Positions 37,082 through 46,957 of a stretch of 64,000 nt of DNA are shown here, one piece after another. The translations under genes were made by a program, and so were the position numbers. The stretch covers positions 1 to 64,000 of the forward strand of contig NZ_JANLNW010000056.1 in the NCBI RefSeq assembly GCF_025465945.1, given 5' to 3'. The DNA is from Pseudomonas sp. 6D_7.1_Bac1 (GTDB lineage: Bacteria > Pseudomonadota > Gammaproteobacteria > Pseudomonadales > Pseudomonadaceae). Below the pieces are notes generated by a model that searched no databases, was not told the DNA's origin, and saw only the letters and a program-made list of their open reading frames with translations. Every line of letters starts with the position of its first letter. The first letter of the stretch is position 1.

Positions 37082-37546
37082 TTACTGATTGTGCGTCCAC
37101 GGCAAAATCGGAATCGCGGTCACGGCATTCTGCGGGCTGCCTTCGATCAGGCGGTCGCTGTAGACCAGGTACACCAGGGTATTGCGCTTCTTGTCGAGGA
37201 AACGCACCACCTGCATGGTCTTGAACACCAGGGACGTACGCTCCTTGAATACCTCTTCACCATCCTTAAGCTCACCCTTGAAGCTGATCGGCCCGACTTG
37301 ACGGCAAGCGATAGACGCTTCCGCCCGATCCTCAGCCAACCCAAGACCACCCTTCACGCCACCCGTCTTGGCTCGCGACAGGTAGCAGGTCACCCCATCG
37401 ACCTTCGGATCATCGAAAGCCTCGACGACGATACGATCATTCGGCCCAACGAATTTGAACACGGTCGATACCTGACCGATTTCTTCCGCCGAAGCCAGCA
37501 GCGGCATCGCCAGCAGCAACCCCAACAATCCTTTTGCCATGCGCAT
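37082..37546 (-). CDS. creA: CreA family periplasmic protein
   Basis: This 154-residue protein has a signal peptide ([18 protein letters not shown]). The mature part begins [43 protein letters not shown], which is the CreA family hallmark. Two cysteines (VTCYLS and IACRQV) probably form a disulfide. The family is widespread but its function is unknown. It is 11 nt downstream of proB on the same strand and may share its transcript. Confidence 0.92.
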   Translation of the reverse strand: MRMAKGLLGLLLAMPLLASAEEIGQVSTVFKFVGPNDRIVVEAFDDPKVDGVTCYLSRAKTGGVKGGLGLAEDRAEASIACRQVGPISFKGELKDGEEVFKERTSLVFKTMQVVRFLDKKRNTLVYLVYSDRLIEGSPQNAVTAIPILPWTHNQ

Positions 37547-37557
37547 TCGCGTTTTCC

Positions 37558-38676
37558 TTAAACCAGAATCAGGTTATCGCGATGAACCAGTTCCGGTTCC
37601 GCCATGTAACCCAACAGACCGACAATCGCTTCAGACGATTGACCGATGATTTTTTGCGCTTCAAGCGCACTGTAGTTGGCCAGGCCACGAGCGATCTCAC
37701 GACCGTCCGGCGCCACGCACACCACCATTTCGCCACGACGGAAGCTACCCTGAACCAGCTTTACACCCACCGGTAGCAAACTTTTATTGCCCTGAGACAA
37801 CGCAGCCACCGCGCCCTCGTCCAGCACCAGCGTGCCGCGGGTCTGCAAGTGCCCGGCCAGCCACTGCTTGCGCGCCGCCAGCAGGCCGCGCTCAGGCGAC
37901 AGCAAGGTGCCGATGCGCTCGCCTGCCTTCAAACGGTCCAGCACACGCTCCAGACGCCCACCCACGATAATCGTGTGAGCCCCGGAACGCGCCGCCAGGC
38001 GCGCCGCGCGCAACTTGGTCTGCATGCCGCCACGACCGAGCGCGCCGCCAGTGCCGCCCGCAACTGCGTCCAGTGCCGGATCATCGGCTCGCGCTTCGTA
38101 AATCAGCTTGGCATCGGGATTGTTACGCGGATCAGCGTCGAACATGCCGTCACGATCAGTGAGAATCACCAACAGATCAGCCTCGACCAGGTTGGCTACC
38201 AGCGCCGCCAGCGTGTCGTTGTCGCCGAAACGGATTTCGTCGGTGACCACCGTGTCGTTCTCGTTGATCACCGGAATGACCTTGAGCTCGACCAGCGCAC
38301 GCAAGGTGCTGCGGGCGTTCAGGTAACGCTTGCGGTCGGACAAGTCATCGTGAGTCAGGAGAATCTGCGCCGTGTGCCGGCCATGCTCGGCAAAGCTCGA
38401 CTCCCAGGCCTGCACCAACCCCATCTGACCGATCGCGGCAGCCGCCTGCAACTCATGCATCGCACTGGGTCGTACGGTCCAGCCAAGGCGACTCATGCCT
38501 GCCGCCACTGCCCCCGAGGACACCAGCACCAGCTCGACACCCGCCTCATGCAGCGCGACCATCTGCTCAACCCAGACACCCATTGCCGCGCGATCCAGAC
38601 CCTTGCCGTCAGCCGTCAGCAAAGCGCTGCCGATCTTCACGACCCAACGCTGCGCACCTGTCACCTTGCTCCGCAT
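37558..38676 (-). CDS. proB: Glutamate 5-kinase
   Basis: This 372-residue enzyme carries out the first step of proline synthesis. The amino-acid kinase domain ([64 protein letters not shown]) covers about 1-260, and a C-terminal PUA domain ([24 protein letters not shown]) follows. The second of two adjacent ATGs (38676) is chosen because GGAAG then has usable spacing. The gene follows obgE on the same strand after an intrinsic terminator. Confidence 0.95.
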   Translation of the reverse strand: MRSKVTGAQRWVVKIGSALLTADGKGLDRAAMGVWVEQMVALHEAGVELVLVSSGAVAAGMSRLGWTVRPSAMHELQAAAAIGQMGLVQAWESSFAEHGRHTAQILLTHDDLSDRKRYLNARSTLRALVELKVIPVINENDTVVTDEIRFGDNDTLAALVANLVEADLLVILTDRDGMFDADPRNNPDAKLIYEARADDPALDAVAGGTGGALGRGGMQTKLRAARLAARSGAHTIIVGGRLERVLDRLKAGERIGTLLSPERGLLAARKQWLAGHLQTRGTLVLDEGAVAALSQGNKSLLPVGVKLVQGSFRRGEMVVCVAPDGREIARGLANYSALEAQKIIGQSSEAIVGLLGYMAEPELVHRDNLILV

Positions 38677-38755
38677 CATCTTCCAACCTATGCCGGCGAG
38701 CGGCGCGACCCAGCGCCACCCATGCGATTATTCGTAGTTGTTTTTTACAGATACT

Positions 38756-38781
38756 AAAACGCCGCTCAGTGAGCGGCGCTT
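38756..38781 (-). terminator. Terminator of obgE
   Basis: On the minus strand GCGCCGCTCACTGAGCGGCG is followed by TTTT, 19 nt after the obgE stop and before proB. Confidence 0.8.
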
Positions 38782-38799
38782 GTAGTTTACTGCAACGAA

Positions 38800-40062
<1,263 letters not shown>

Positions 40063-40076
40063 CTAAGACATAAGAC

Positions 40077-40158
40077 TCTTGCAAAAATGAGCGCAGCGAC
40101 CTCAATCAACGACCGCACAATCCAGCGCCGGCAGCCCATACAAACAGTTTTGCAAGAG
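40077..40158. repeat. Small inverted-repeat-bounded segment between rpmA and obgE
   Basis: CTCTTGCAAAA at 40077-40087 is repeated in inverted form at 40148-40158, enclosing about 60 bp of non-coding DNA. It could be a tiny non-autonomous element or insertion-sequence scar, or a hairpin of the transcript; no transposase is present. Confidence 0.5.
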
Positions 40159-40174
40159 ACTCACCCCACAAACG

Positions 40175-40205
40175 AAAAAGCCCCGTCGCAAGACAGGGCT
40201 TTTCC
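40175..40205 (-). terminator. Terminator of rplU-rpmA
   Basis: On the minus strand AAAAGCCC-TGTCTTGCGAC-GGGCTTTTT forms a hairpin with a T-tract, 14 nt past the rpmA stop. Confidence 0.82.
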
Positions 40206-40218
40206 AGCAACTACGTAA

Positions 40219-40494
40219 TTATGCCGCGACGACTGCAGTCTTCGGGACAATGCTCACGTAACGACGACCGAAGGCGCCTTTTACTTCGAACTTGATCACG
40301 CCGTCGATTTTAGCGAACAGAGTGTGATCCTTGCCCATGCCAACGCCGTAGCCAGCGTGGAATTGGGTGCCGCGCTGACGCACGATGATGTTGCCCGGAA
40401 TGATAACCTGGCCGCCATACATCTTCACGCCAAGGCGTTTGGCTTCTGAGTCGCGACCGTTACGGGTACTACCACCAGCTTTTTTGTGTGCCAT
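40219..40494 (-). CDS. rpmA: 50S ribosomal protein L27
   Basis: The protein has 91 residues. [20 protein letters not shown] is the L27 N-terminus that reaches the peptidyl-transferase centre, followed by the conserved [15 protein letters not shown] and GRDHTLFA-like region. It has no N-terminal cleavage extension of the Firmicutes type. It is second gene of the rplU-rpmA operon. Confidence 0.97.
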   Translation of the reverse strand: MAHKKAGGSTRNGRDSEAKRLGVKMYGGQVIIPGNIIVRQRGTQFHAGYGVGMGKDHTLFAKIDGVIKFEVKGAFGRRYVSIVPKTAVVAA

Positions 40495-40529
40495 GAGTTC
40501 AATTCTCCTAGTGAGGAATTAGGCTGAAA

Positions 40530-40844
40530 TTAAGCCTGAATACCGGTGATTTTGATCTCGGTGTACCACTGGCGGTGGCCCATACGCTTCATGTGGTGCT
40601 TACGACGACGGAACTTGATGATGCGGACTTTATCGTGACGACCTTGGGAGATCACTTCAGCCACAACGGTAGCGCCAGCAACAACTGGAGCACCGATATT
40701 CACGTCATCGCCATTGGCGACCAACAGAACGCGATCAAAAGTTACGGATTCGCCGGTAGCGATTTCCAGTTTCTCGATCTTCAGGTATTCACCTGGGGCG
40801 ACCTTGTATTGCTTGCCACCAGTAACGATTACTGCGTACGACAT
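40530..40844 (-). CDS. rplU: 50S ribosomal protein L21
   Basis: The protein has 104 residues. [26 protein letters not shown] and the C-terminal [27 protein letters not shown] are typical of L21. The ATG at 40844 is chosen over a 20-codon extension. The promoter lies at 40977-41005. Confidence 0.97.
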   Translation of the reverse strand: MSYAVIVTGGKQYKVAPGEYLKIEKLEIATGESVTFDRVLLVANGDDVNIGAPVVAGATVVAEVISQGRHDKVRIIKFRRRKHHMKRMGHRQWYTEIKITGIQA

Positions 40845-40976
40845 GGTATTTCTCCGATAATCCTGCTCACCCAGCTCTTTATAAGAAGAGGTATTGGCTG
40901 GCATGGCTGCATGGGATGGAACGACCCAAATGCAATTGCGTAAGGCAGGTGCTGCCCAGGAAGTTCAGGGTGCGCG

Positions 40977-41005
40977 ATTGTACGCAAGGCACGAGCACGT
41001 TGCAA
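40977..41005 (-). promoter_or_regulatory. Sigma-70 promoter of rplU-rpmA
   Basis: The minus strand shows -35 TTGCAA, a 17-nt spacer and -10 TACAAT, with a CG-rich discriminator (CGCGCACC) as expected for a ribosomal protein operon. It is back to back with the ispB promoter. Confidence 0.85.
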
Positions 41006-41023
41006 GTGGCCTTCCATCGCGCC

Positions 41024-41052
41024 TTGACACCTGCTGACGTGGGTCCTAGCAT
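41024..41052 (+). promoter_or_regulatory. Sigma-70 promoter of ispB
   Basis: A perfect -35 TTGACA, 17-nt spacer and -10 TAGCAT lie 32 nt before the ispB start. The -35 boxes of this and the divergent rplU promoter are only 18 bp apart. Confidence 0.85.
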
Positions 41053-41084
41053 GCCGCGCAACCCTTCTGGAGCAACTGTCGCTG

Positions 41085-42053
41085 ATGCAACCCCAAGCTT
41101 TCTACCGCGCGGTGGCGGACGACTTTAACGCCGTCGACGGCATCATCAAGAAGCAGCTGACTTCCCGAGTGCCGCTGGTATCGAAAATCGGCGACTACAT
41201 TACCTCGGCTGGCGGTAAACGCCTGCGTCCTTTATTAGTGTTGCTGTGTGGCAAGGCCCTGGGTCGCGAAGGCGACGACATGCGCCTGCTGGCCGCCACC
41301 ATCGAGTTCCTGCACACCGCCACGCTGCTGCACGACGATGTGGTCGACATGTCCGGCATGCGCCGTGGCCGTTCGACCGCCAACGCCATGTGGGGCAACG
41401 CCCCGAGCGTGCTGGTCGGTGACTTCCTGTACTCGCGCTCGTTCGAGATGATGGTCGAACTGGGCTCGATGCCCGTGATGAAGATTCTCTCGCAAGCCAC
41501 GCGGATCATTGCTGAAGGCGAAGTCCTGCAACTGTCCAAAGTGCGCGACGCCAGCACCACCGAAGAAACCTACATGGAAGTTATCCGCGGCAAAACCGCG
41601 ATGCTTTTCGAGGCTTCGACCCACAGTGCCGCAGCCCTGGCCGGCGCTACGCCGGAACAGAGCGAAGCCTTGCGCACTTTTGGTGACCATCTTGGCGTGG
41701 CCTTCCAACTGGTCGACGACCTGCTCGACTACCGTGGCGACGCGGAAACCCTGGGCAAGAACGTCGGCGACGACCTGGCCGAAGGCAAACCGACCCTACC
41801 GCTGATCTACACCATGCGCGAAGGCACACCGGAGCAAGCGGCACTGGTGCGCCAGGCGATTCAGAAAGGCGGCATCGAAGACCTGGAAAGCATCCGCGCT
41901 GCCGTGGAAGCCTCGGGCTCTCTGGACTACACCGCACAGCTGGCCCGCGATTACGTGGCCCGCGCGATCAAATGCCTCGAAATGCTGCCCGCCAGCGAAT
42001 ACCGGGATGCACTGGTCGAACTGAGCGAGTTTGCGGTCGCCCGCACGCACTGA
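41085..42053 (+). CDS. ispB: Octaprenyl (polyprenyl) diphosphate synthase IspB
   Basis: This 322-residue trans-prenyltransferase builds the ubiquinone side chain. Both aspartate-rich motifs are present: LLHDDVVDMSGMRRG (first DDxxD) near 84 and QLVDDLLDYRGD (second) near 207. The GGKRLRP segment binds diphosphate. In Pseudomonas the product is usually the nonaprenyl chain of Q9, so the chain length cannot be read from the octaprenyl name. It is divergent from rplU. Confidence 0.95.
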   Translation: MQPQAFYRAVADDFNAVDGIIKKQLTSRVPLVSKIGDYITSAGGKRLRPLLVLLCGKALGREGDDMRLLAATIEFLHTATLLHDDVVDMSGMRRGRSTANAMWGNAPSVLVGDFLYSRSFEMMVELGSMPVMKILSQATRIIAEGEVLQLSKVRDASTTEETYMEVIRGKTAMLFEASTHSAAALAGATPEQSEALRTFGDHLGVAFQLVDDLLDYRGDAETLGKNVGDDLAEGKPTLPLIYTMREGTPEQAALVRQAIQKGGIEDLESIRAAVEASGSLDYTAQLARDYVARAIKCLEMLPASEYRDALVELSEFAVARTH

Positions 42054-42063
42054 GACTGCCCTT

Positions 42064-42167
42064 TGTGGGAGCAGCCGGGCGGCGCTCCGTTTGCTCGCGA
42101 TAGCGGACTGACAGTCAACACTCATGTTGAATGTTAAATCGGCATCGCGAGCAGGCTCGCTCCCACA
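42064..42167. repeat. Degenerate REPIN
   Basis: The downstream arm is a regular inverted REP ending at 42167. The upstream arm begins TGTGGGAGC but has its middle replaced by a different GC-rich hairpin-like sequence (GCCGGGCGGCGC) before rejoining TTGCTCGCGAT. Confidence 0.8.
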
Positions 42168-42249
42168 GGTTTATCGTCGCTGCGCCCCCTCTCGTACAAA
42201 ACCCTATATAATGTGCGCTTTTTAGCCATCCTGAACTCAAGGAGCCTTA

Positions 42250-42591
42250 GTGAGCACGCTGCCACCCTGCCCGAAATGCAATTCCGAATACACCTACGAA
42301 GACGGCGCCCAGCTGATCTGCCCAGAGTGCGCCCACGAGTGGTCTGCCAATGGTGAAGCCGAAGCTGCGTCCGATGACACCGTGAAAAAGGATTCGGTCG
42401 GCAACGTCCTGCAAGATGGCGACACCATCACCGTGATCAAGGACCTCAAGGTCAAGGGCACTTCGCTGGTGGTCAAGGTCGGCACCAAGGTCAAGAACAT
42501 CCGTTTGTGCGATGGCGACCATGACATCGACTGCAAGATCGACGGTATCGGCCCGATGAAGCTCAAATCCGAGTTCGTCAGAAAAGTCTGA
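42250..42591 (+). CDS. yjdM: YjdM/PhnA family zinc-ribbon protein
   Basis: This 113-residue protein has an N-terminal zinc ribbon (CPKC...CPEC) and the C-terminal PhnA domain ([34 protein letters not shown]). The old name phnA refers to phosphonate metabolism but this family is not the phosphonoacetate hydrolase; its role is not settled. The start is GTG with GGAG upstream. A near-perfect -10 TATAAT lies at 42207-42212. Confidence 0.9.
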   Translation: MSTLPPCPKCNSEYTYEDGAQLICPECAHEWSANGEAEAASDDTVKKDSVGNVLQDGDTITVIKDLKVKGTSLVVKVGTKVKNIRLCDGDHDIDCKIDGIGPMKLKSEFVRKV

Positions 42592-42752
42592 TCCTGCTGT
42601 ATTCCATCCCGCGCCCCGCGTGGGATGGCACCTCACCCTCGCCTTACTCCCCCCAACAATCCCGCCCAGTAGCAAAACGCCAGCCGTTTTGATCTCCAGC
42701 AATTCCCACACAGAAAACAGCAGAACCCGGCAATAGGTACTTGCTATTAATT

Positions 42753-42772
42753 GAATAGGAATTATTCTCATC
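42753..42772. promoter_or_regulatory. Fur-box-like site overlapping a promoter
   Basis: GAATAGGAATTATTCTCATC matches the Fur consensus core on the minus strand (TGAGAATAATT against TGATAATCATT, 9 of 11). A promoter with TTGCTA at 42741-42746, 16 nt, and TATTCT at 42763-42768 overlaps it, so Fur binding would block transcription of the small gene at 42799. Confidence 0.6.
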
Positions 42773-42798
42773 GAACCATTCAAAAGGAGATGAGCATC

Positions 42799-43056
42799 AT
42801 GACTTACTTGATCGATGCATGGCTGGACCGTCCACACCCTTACCTCAGGATCCTGCATCGGGAGACCGGTGAAGTGTGTGCGGTATTGGAAGAAGAAGCC
42901 TTGAATGAGCTGCAAGACCAGGGCGACCTTGACTTCAATGGCCTGAACTCCAGCGAGCCGGTGGTGCTCAAGGAGTTGGTGCGCAACCTGTTTCTGTTCT
43001 GCTACGCGCGGGCATTGCGCCCGTCGCATGAACTGCACCACAAGATCGAACTATGA
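42799..43056 (+). CDS. Small conserved pseudomonad protein (PA4570-like), probably iron-regulated
   Basis: This 85-residue soluble protein begins MTYLIDAWLDRPHPYLRILHRETGEV and is conserved at this site in pseudomonads. I know no domain or function. The ATG at 42799 has AGGAG 9 nt upstream; an ATG at 42790 is too close to that site. A Fur-box-like sequence overlaps its promoter, so it is probably induced by iron starvation. I recall its P. aeruginosa counterpart as iron-responsive but could not check. It ends 15 nt before a REPIN. Confidence 0.75.
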   Translation: MTYLIDAWLDRPHPYLRILHRETGEVCAVLEEEALNELQDQGDLDFNGLNSSEPVVLKELVRNLFLFCYARALRPSHELHHKIEL

Positions 43057-43071
43057 GACACCGCAAAAAGC

Positions 43072-43158
43072 TGTGGGAGCGAGCCTGCTCGCGATGGCAT
43101 CACCTCGGTTTCACAGGAAAACCGAGTTGACCGCATCGCGAGCAGGCTCGCTCCCACA
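43072..43158. repeat. REPIN (GTGGGAGCGAGCCTGCTCGCGAT family)
   Basis: A forward REP starts at 43072 and an inverted REP ends at 43158, with a central spacer that itself has an inverted repeat (CTCGGTTT/AAACCGAG). It lies between convergent genes. Confidence 0.9.
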
Positions 43159-43186
43159 TTAGCCCGACACAACATCGGGCCAGGTA

Positions 43187-43804
43187 TTACAGAACGTCGA
43201 GCAGTTCGACGTCGAACACCAGAACGCTGTGCGGCGGAATGCTGCCAACACCTTGTGCGCCGTAAGCCAGTTCGCTCGGCACGTACAGACGCCATTTGCT
43301 ACCGGCGTTCATCAGCTGCAGGGCTTCGGTCCAGCCAGCGATCACGCCGCCAACCGGGAATTCCGCAGGCTGACCGCGATCGTAGGAGCTGTCGAACACA
43401 GTGCCGTCGATCAGGGTGCCGTGGTAGTGAGTGCGCACTTGATCTTCACGGGTTGGCTTGGCGCCTTCACCGGCAGTCAGTACTTCGAATTGCAGACCGG
43501 AAGCCAGAGTGGTGATGCCGTCACGCTTGGCGTTTTCAGCCAGGAATGCCAGGCCTTCGCCAGCCGCCGCTTCAGCCTTGGCAGCTGCTTCGGCCTGCAT
43601 GATTTCGCGGATAACCTTGAAGCTGGCAGACATCGCTTCCTGATCAACACGGCTTTCCTTACCGGCGAATGCGTCGGTCAGACCGGCCAGGATCGCGTCC
43701 AGGCTAACGCCCGGTGGCGGGTTGTCGCGCAGTTGGTCGCCCAGCTGACGGCCGATACCGTAGCTGACGCGGGTTTCGTCGGTGGACAGATTTACTTCGG
43801 ACAT
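43187..43804 (-). CDS. fklB: FKBP-type peptidyl-prolyl isomerase FklB (FKBP22/Mip type)
   Basis: The protein has 205 residues. An N-terminal helical dimerisation domain (YGIGRQLGDQLRDNPPPGVSLDAILAGLTDAFAG, then a long helix rich in Ala and Glu) leads into the FKBP domain with VRTHYHGTLIDGTVFDSSYDRG and WRLYVPSELAYGAQGVGSIPPHSVLVFDVELL. No signal peptide is seen from the chosen ATG at 43804, so it is cytoplasmic like FklB rather than periplasmic FkpA. It is the second FKBP in the window. Confidence 0.93.
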   Translation of the reverse strand: MSEVNLSTDETRVSYGIGRQLGDQLRDNPPPGVSLDAILAGLTDAFAGKESRVDQEAMSASFKVIREIMQAEAAAKAEAAAGEGLAFLAENAKRDGITTLASGLQFEVLTAGEGAKPTREDQVRTHYHGTLIDGTVFDSSYDRGQPAEFPVGGVIAGWTEALQLMNAGSKWRLYVPSELAYGAQGVGSIPPHSVLVFDVELLDVL

Positions 43805-43934
43805 GACACTGCTCCGCTGTGTGGACGACTCGGGACATTGCCGTGCATACACAGCGCATCCCGGAGCGCCCGGAACCAAAAGGGCCAGCAGACTAGCACA
43901 GATGCTATTGCGGTGATCAGGGGTGTCAGCGCTA

Positions 43935-44225
43935 TCAGGAGATAGGCACCTTCAGACTTTCTTCCGCGCTGATGCCCAGACCGCACATCTCGTCGTGTAC
44001 CGAGGTGTGAATCAGGTTGAATGTCAGCTTGGGAAAGGCATGAAGGACTTCACGGGCATGCTCCACCGAACGCAGACGCAATGTTTGCCCATGGGCGTCG
44101 TCGAGCGGATGCGCGGCACCATGTATCCGTGCCTCCAGCAGATAGATCCCGCCTTCCATCGAGATCAGGTTCAGCTCATCGACCTTCCCGGCGACGGCAT
44201 AGGCGTTCAATTCGTGCAAATTCAT
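43935..44225 (-). CDS. Conserved hypothetical protein (DUF6482-like)
   Basis: This 96-residue soluble protein begins MNLHELNAYAVAGKVDELNLISMEGGIYLLEARI and has conserved aromatic and charged blocks through HAREVLHAFPKLTFNLIHTSVHDEMCG. I believe it matches a pseudomonad domain catalogued as DUF6482, but this is from memory. The ATG at 44225 is chosen over an 11-codon extension. It is upstream of fklB on the same strand with 130 nt between. The function is unknown. Confidence 0.68.
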   Translation of the reverse strand: MNLHELNAYAVAGKVDELNLISMEGGIYLLEARIHGAAHPLDDAHGQTLRLRSVEHAREVLHAFPKLTFNLIHTSVHDEMCGLGISAEESLKVPIS

Positions 44226-44328
44226 GAGCACACCCCGCGCAATGGCGAGCCAGGACACCTACAGGGATATGCCTCGGCGCGCAAAAGCACAAGCCAGAAA
44301 CGCCGCCGCCCGTCCGTTTCACAACGGC

Positions 44329-44453
44329 TGTGGCGAGCGAGCTTGCTCGCGCCGGCCGGTCCGCGCTCGGGCGCAGCAGTCGTAAAACTTGATGGGGCGG
44401 TACGGACGTCAGGGGCGCTTCGCACCCCAGCGCGAGCAAGCTCCCTCGCCACA
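44329..44453. repeat. REPIN of hybrid type
   Basis: TGTGGCGAGCGAGCTTGCTC at 44329 and its inverted partner ending at 44453 (GAGCAAGCTCCCTCGCCACA) differ by one base, mixing the two REP core types seen in the window. The spacer is about 75 bp. Confidence 0.88.
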
Positions 44454-44472
44454 GGGAGCATTCCCAAGCAGA

Positions 44473-44961
44473 TCAGTGCTTGGTCAGCTTGTCCAGGTAC
44501 CCCATGGCAAACGCCGAGATCACGAAGGTCATGTGAATGATCACGTACCACTTCAGGTGCTCGGGATCGACGTTCCTGGCGTCCATGAAGATGCGCAGCA
44601 GGTGGATCGAGGAAATGGCCACGATCGACGCCGCAACTTTCATCTTCAGGGAAGACGAGTCCATCGTGCCCAGCCAGTTGAGCTTTTCCTTGCCTTCATC
44701 GATGTCGAGTTCGGACACGAAGTTTTCGTAGCCGGAAATCATCACCATCACCAGCAGGCCGCCCACCAGCGCCATATCGATCAGCGACAGCAGCACCAGA
44801 ATCAGGTCGGACTCGGCCATCGAAAACACGTTGGGAATAACGTGGAAGACTTCCTGAAAGAACTTCAGTGCCAGGGCCAGCAGGCCCAGGGACAGACCAA
44901 AGTAGATCGGCGCCAGCAGCCAGCGCGAGGCGTACATTGCATTTTCGACAAAACGTTCCAT
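44473..44961 (-). CDS. YqhA/UPF0114 family membrane protein
   Basis: This 162-residue inner-membrane protein has three to four helices ([87 protein letters not shown]). It belongs to the TIGR00645/UPF0114 family. Homologues are widespread but not characterised. The N-terminus [14 protein letters not shown] is the family signature. It is divergent from the large lipoprotein gene. Confidence 0.9.
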   Translation of the reverse strand: MERFVENAMYASRWLLAPIYFGLSLGLLALALKFFQEVFHVIPNVFSMAESDLILVLLSLIDMALVGGLLVMVMISGYENFVSELDIDEGKEKLNWLGTMDSSSLKMKVAASIVAISSIHLLRIFMDARNVDPEHLKWYVIIHMTFVISAFAMGYLDKLTKH

Positions 44962-45123
44962 TAAATCTCACACAAGGGCTTTAAAACGGCGGCGAGTATA
45001 TCAGCCGCTCAAAACCCCATAAACCGCAGACAAATCCACAACCTGCGAGTCTGCCAAAGCGTTTTTCTGCTAGTGTCCAAAGCATTCGCATTGTTCACTT
45101 GCGTCGTACAGGAAAACTGGAAA

Positions 45124-46953
45124 ATGGATTTGCGATTGCCTTTAACGACTGTCGGCCTTTGCCTTGCTGTACTGATCGGCGGCTGCTCCCCCAGCGATGA
45201 GAAGCGCCCGCAGAGCCTCGAAGAGAAGACCGCACAGTTCGAGAAGTCGCTGGACGCGATTCAGGATCCCAAGCTCAAGGATGCCGTGACCAACCTCGGC
45301 GGCTCGCTGCTGCTGCTTGAACGTGCACAGCAAAAACTTGCCATCAAGCCGATCGCTACCGAGTACGGCGAAGACGCCATGGCCCTGCTCAAGCACTATC
45401 CAACCCCGCAGACCCTGGTCGACACCTACATCAATGGCCTGTTCGTACTGCGCAAGGACTCCAGCTCCGACTACCTGACCGACTTGCAGCCAGTGTTCCC
45501 TTTCAACTTCAACATGCCCTCCGAATTCCCCTTCCCTCATGGGCTGGAATGGCAGTCGGTCACGCTGAGCAACAAAAAAGTCATCCCTTTTCAACCCGAG
45601 TGGTCGGAAACCGATCCCGGTATTCAGTTGAGCCCTTCAAGCGCCAGCCTGACCAACCCGGACGACCTGACCGTGGCCTACCCTTTTGTCGAGGGCCTGG
45701 AAGTCGACAACAAGAACCAGCCGCAACCGGCGACCCTGAAAGGCAAAGTCGAAGTCATCGCACCGCGCAAGGTATTCACCTTCAACCTGACGAAAAAGGA
45801 CGTGGGCCAAACCCGCACCGACGACAACATCAGCGTCACCGTGAGGGCCCTGGAAAAGAACTACGCCGAAGTTGAAGTCAACAACAGTGCAGCACTGGCG
45901 CCAGACGTCAGCGACACCCCGCTCAACCCGCTGATCGTCCAGGCCAGGGACACGACCGGGCAGTTTCTCTCACGCTCGGGCTCGATCAACGAAGACGCAG
46001 CACAAATCGCGTTCTATGAAAAACAACTGGCCGAGATGCAGAAGCAGACCGCCTGGAGCGATGAATTCGAAAAACAACTCGACGATGAACAGCAGGCGTT
46101 CGAGCACAAGCAGACTCATCATTACACCAAGGTGTACTTCAACGGCCCCATCGACAACCTCGAAGTCAACGTCCTCGATTTCTCGGCGGTTACCGTCACC
46201 CGCAAGGAACTGGAACTGCCGGTTCGCCGCTTCGACCGCAATACCACCGATAAAACCATTCAGAGCCTGAGCTTGCCGGTGGTGGTGTATGACGATCAGG
46301 CCGCAACCTGGCTCAAAGGCGCCACACTGGATGAGGAACAACTGAAAAAGAACATCCGCGTCAGCCAGTCCGTCGAGGACGCCAGTGCAGCACGCATCGA
46401 ATTCAATCACCCGAAGAGCTTCAACGACGAACTGCTCGGCTCCTCCTTCAGCCCTGGTGACACCCCAGTGACCTTCTTCACCCAGGACAATAAGGGCAAA
46501 CGTGGCGAGCCCATCGAATTACCAGCCGAAGCCTTCGAAATTGACCCGCTGCACGCCACTATCACGTACGACCTGACCTTGTTCCCCGAAACACCAGCGT
46601 ACGCCGTCGGCTCGATGCCGCTGTTTCTGGCCAATATTGCAAAAAACAGCCTCGACACCCAGAAGCTGCCCAAAGGCCTGGAGCTCAAGGGCAATGCCTT
46701 GGTCATTGACCAGAAAGTATTCCCCGCCCAGGACTGGCGTTTCTTCGCCAAGGACGCAAGCGGTAACTACTTGAAGGAGATTCTGGCTGTCAGCCATGAC
46801 GCCAGCGCAGAAGGCCCGGCGGTGTTTGAGGTGCATTATTTCTACGGCCAGCCGACCAGCCTGGAGACCTACCAGCGCACCGACCTCAACACCGTCGAAT
46901 ATGGATTCGAGGTCAAACTCGACAAGGCCGAAAACCAAAACCCTGTCAAATAG
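45124..46953 (+). CDS. Large lipoprotein of unknown function
   Basis: This 609-residue protein has a type II signal peptide with lipobox LIGGC near Cys21 (LAVLIGGCSPSD), so it should be membrane-anchored; Ser at +2 suggests outer-membrane sorting. The early mature part has predicted helices (QSLEEKTAQFEKSLDAIQDPKLKDAV). The rest is rich in beta-type segments with a charged coiled stretch at about 300-345 (YEKQLAEMQKQTAWSDEFEKQLDDEQQAFEHKQ). I recognise no known domain. The ATG at 45124 is chosen because it directly precedes the signal. It converges with the next gene with a 4-nt gap. Confidence 0.85.
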   Translation: MDLRLPLTTVGLCLAVLIGGCSPSDEKRPQSLEEKTAQFEKSLDAIQDPKLKDAVTNLGGSLLLLERAQQKLAIKPIATEYGEDAMALLKHYPTPQTLVDTYINGLFVLRKDSSSDYLTDLQPVFPFNFNMPSEFPFPHGLEWQSVTLSNKKVIPFQPEWSETDPGIQLSPSSASLTNPDDLTVAYPFVEGLEVDNKNQPQPATLKGKVEVIAPRKVFTFNLTKKDVGQTRTDDNISVTVRALEKNYAEVEVNNSAALAPDVSDTPLNPLIVQARDTTGQFLSRSGSINEDAAQIAFYEKQLAEMQKQTAWSDEFEKQLDDEQQAFEHKQTHHYTKVYFNGPIDNLEVNVLDFSAVTVTRKELELPVRRFDRNTTDKTIQSLSLPVVVYDDQAATWLKGATLDEEQLKKNIRVSQSVEDASAARIEFNHPKSFNDELLGSSFSPGDTPVTFFTQDNKGKRGEPIELPAEAFEIDPLHATITYDLTLFPETPAYAVGSMPLFLANIAKNSLDTQKLPKGLELKGNALVIDQKVFPAQDWRFFAKDASGNYLKEILAVSHDASAEGPAVFEVHYFYGQPTSLETYQRTDLNTVEYGFEVKLDKAENQNPVK

Positions 46954-46957
46954 CTCA

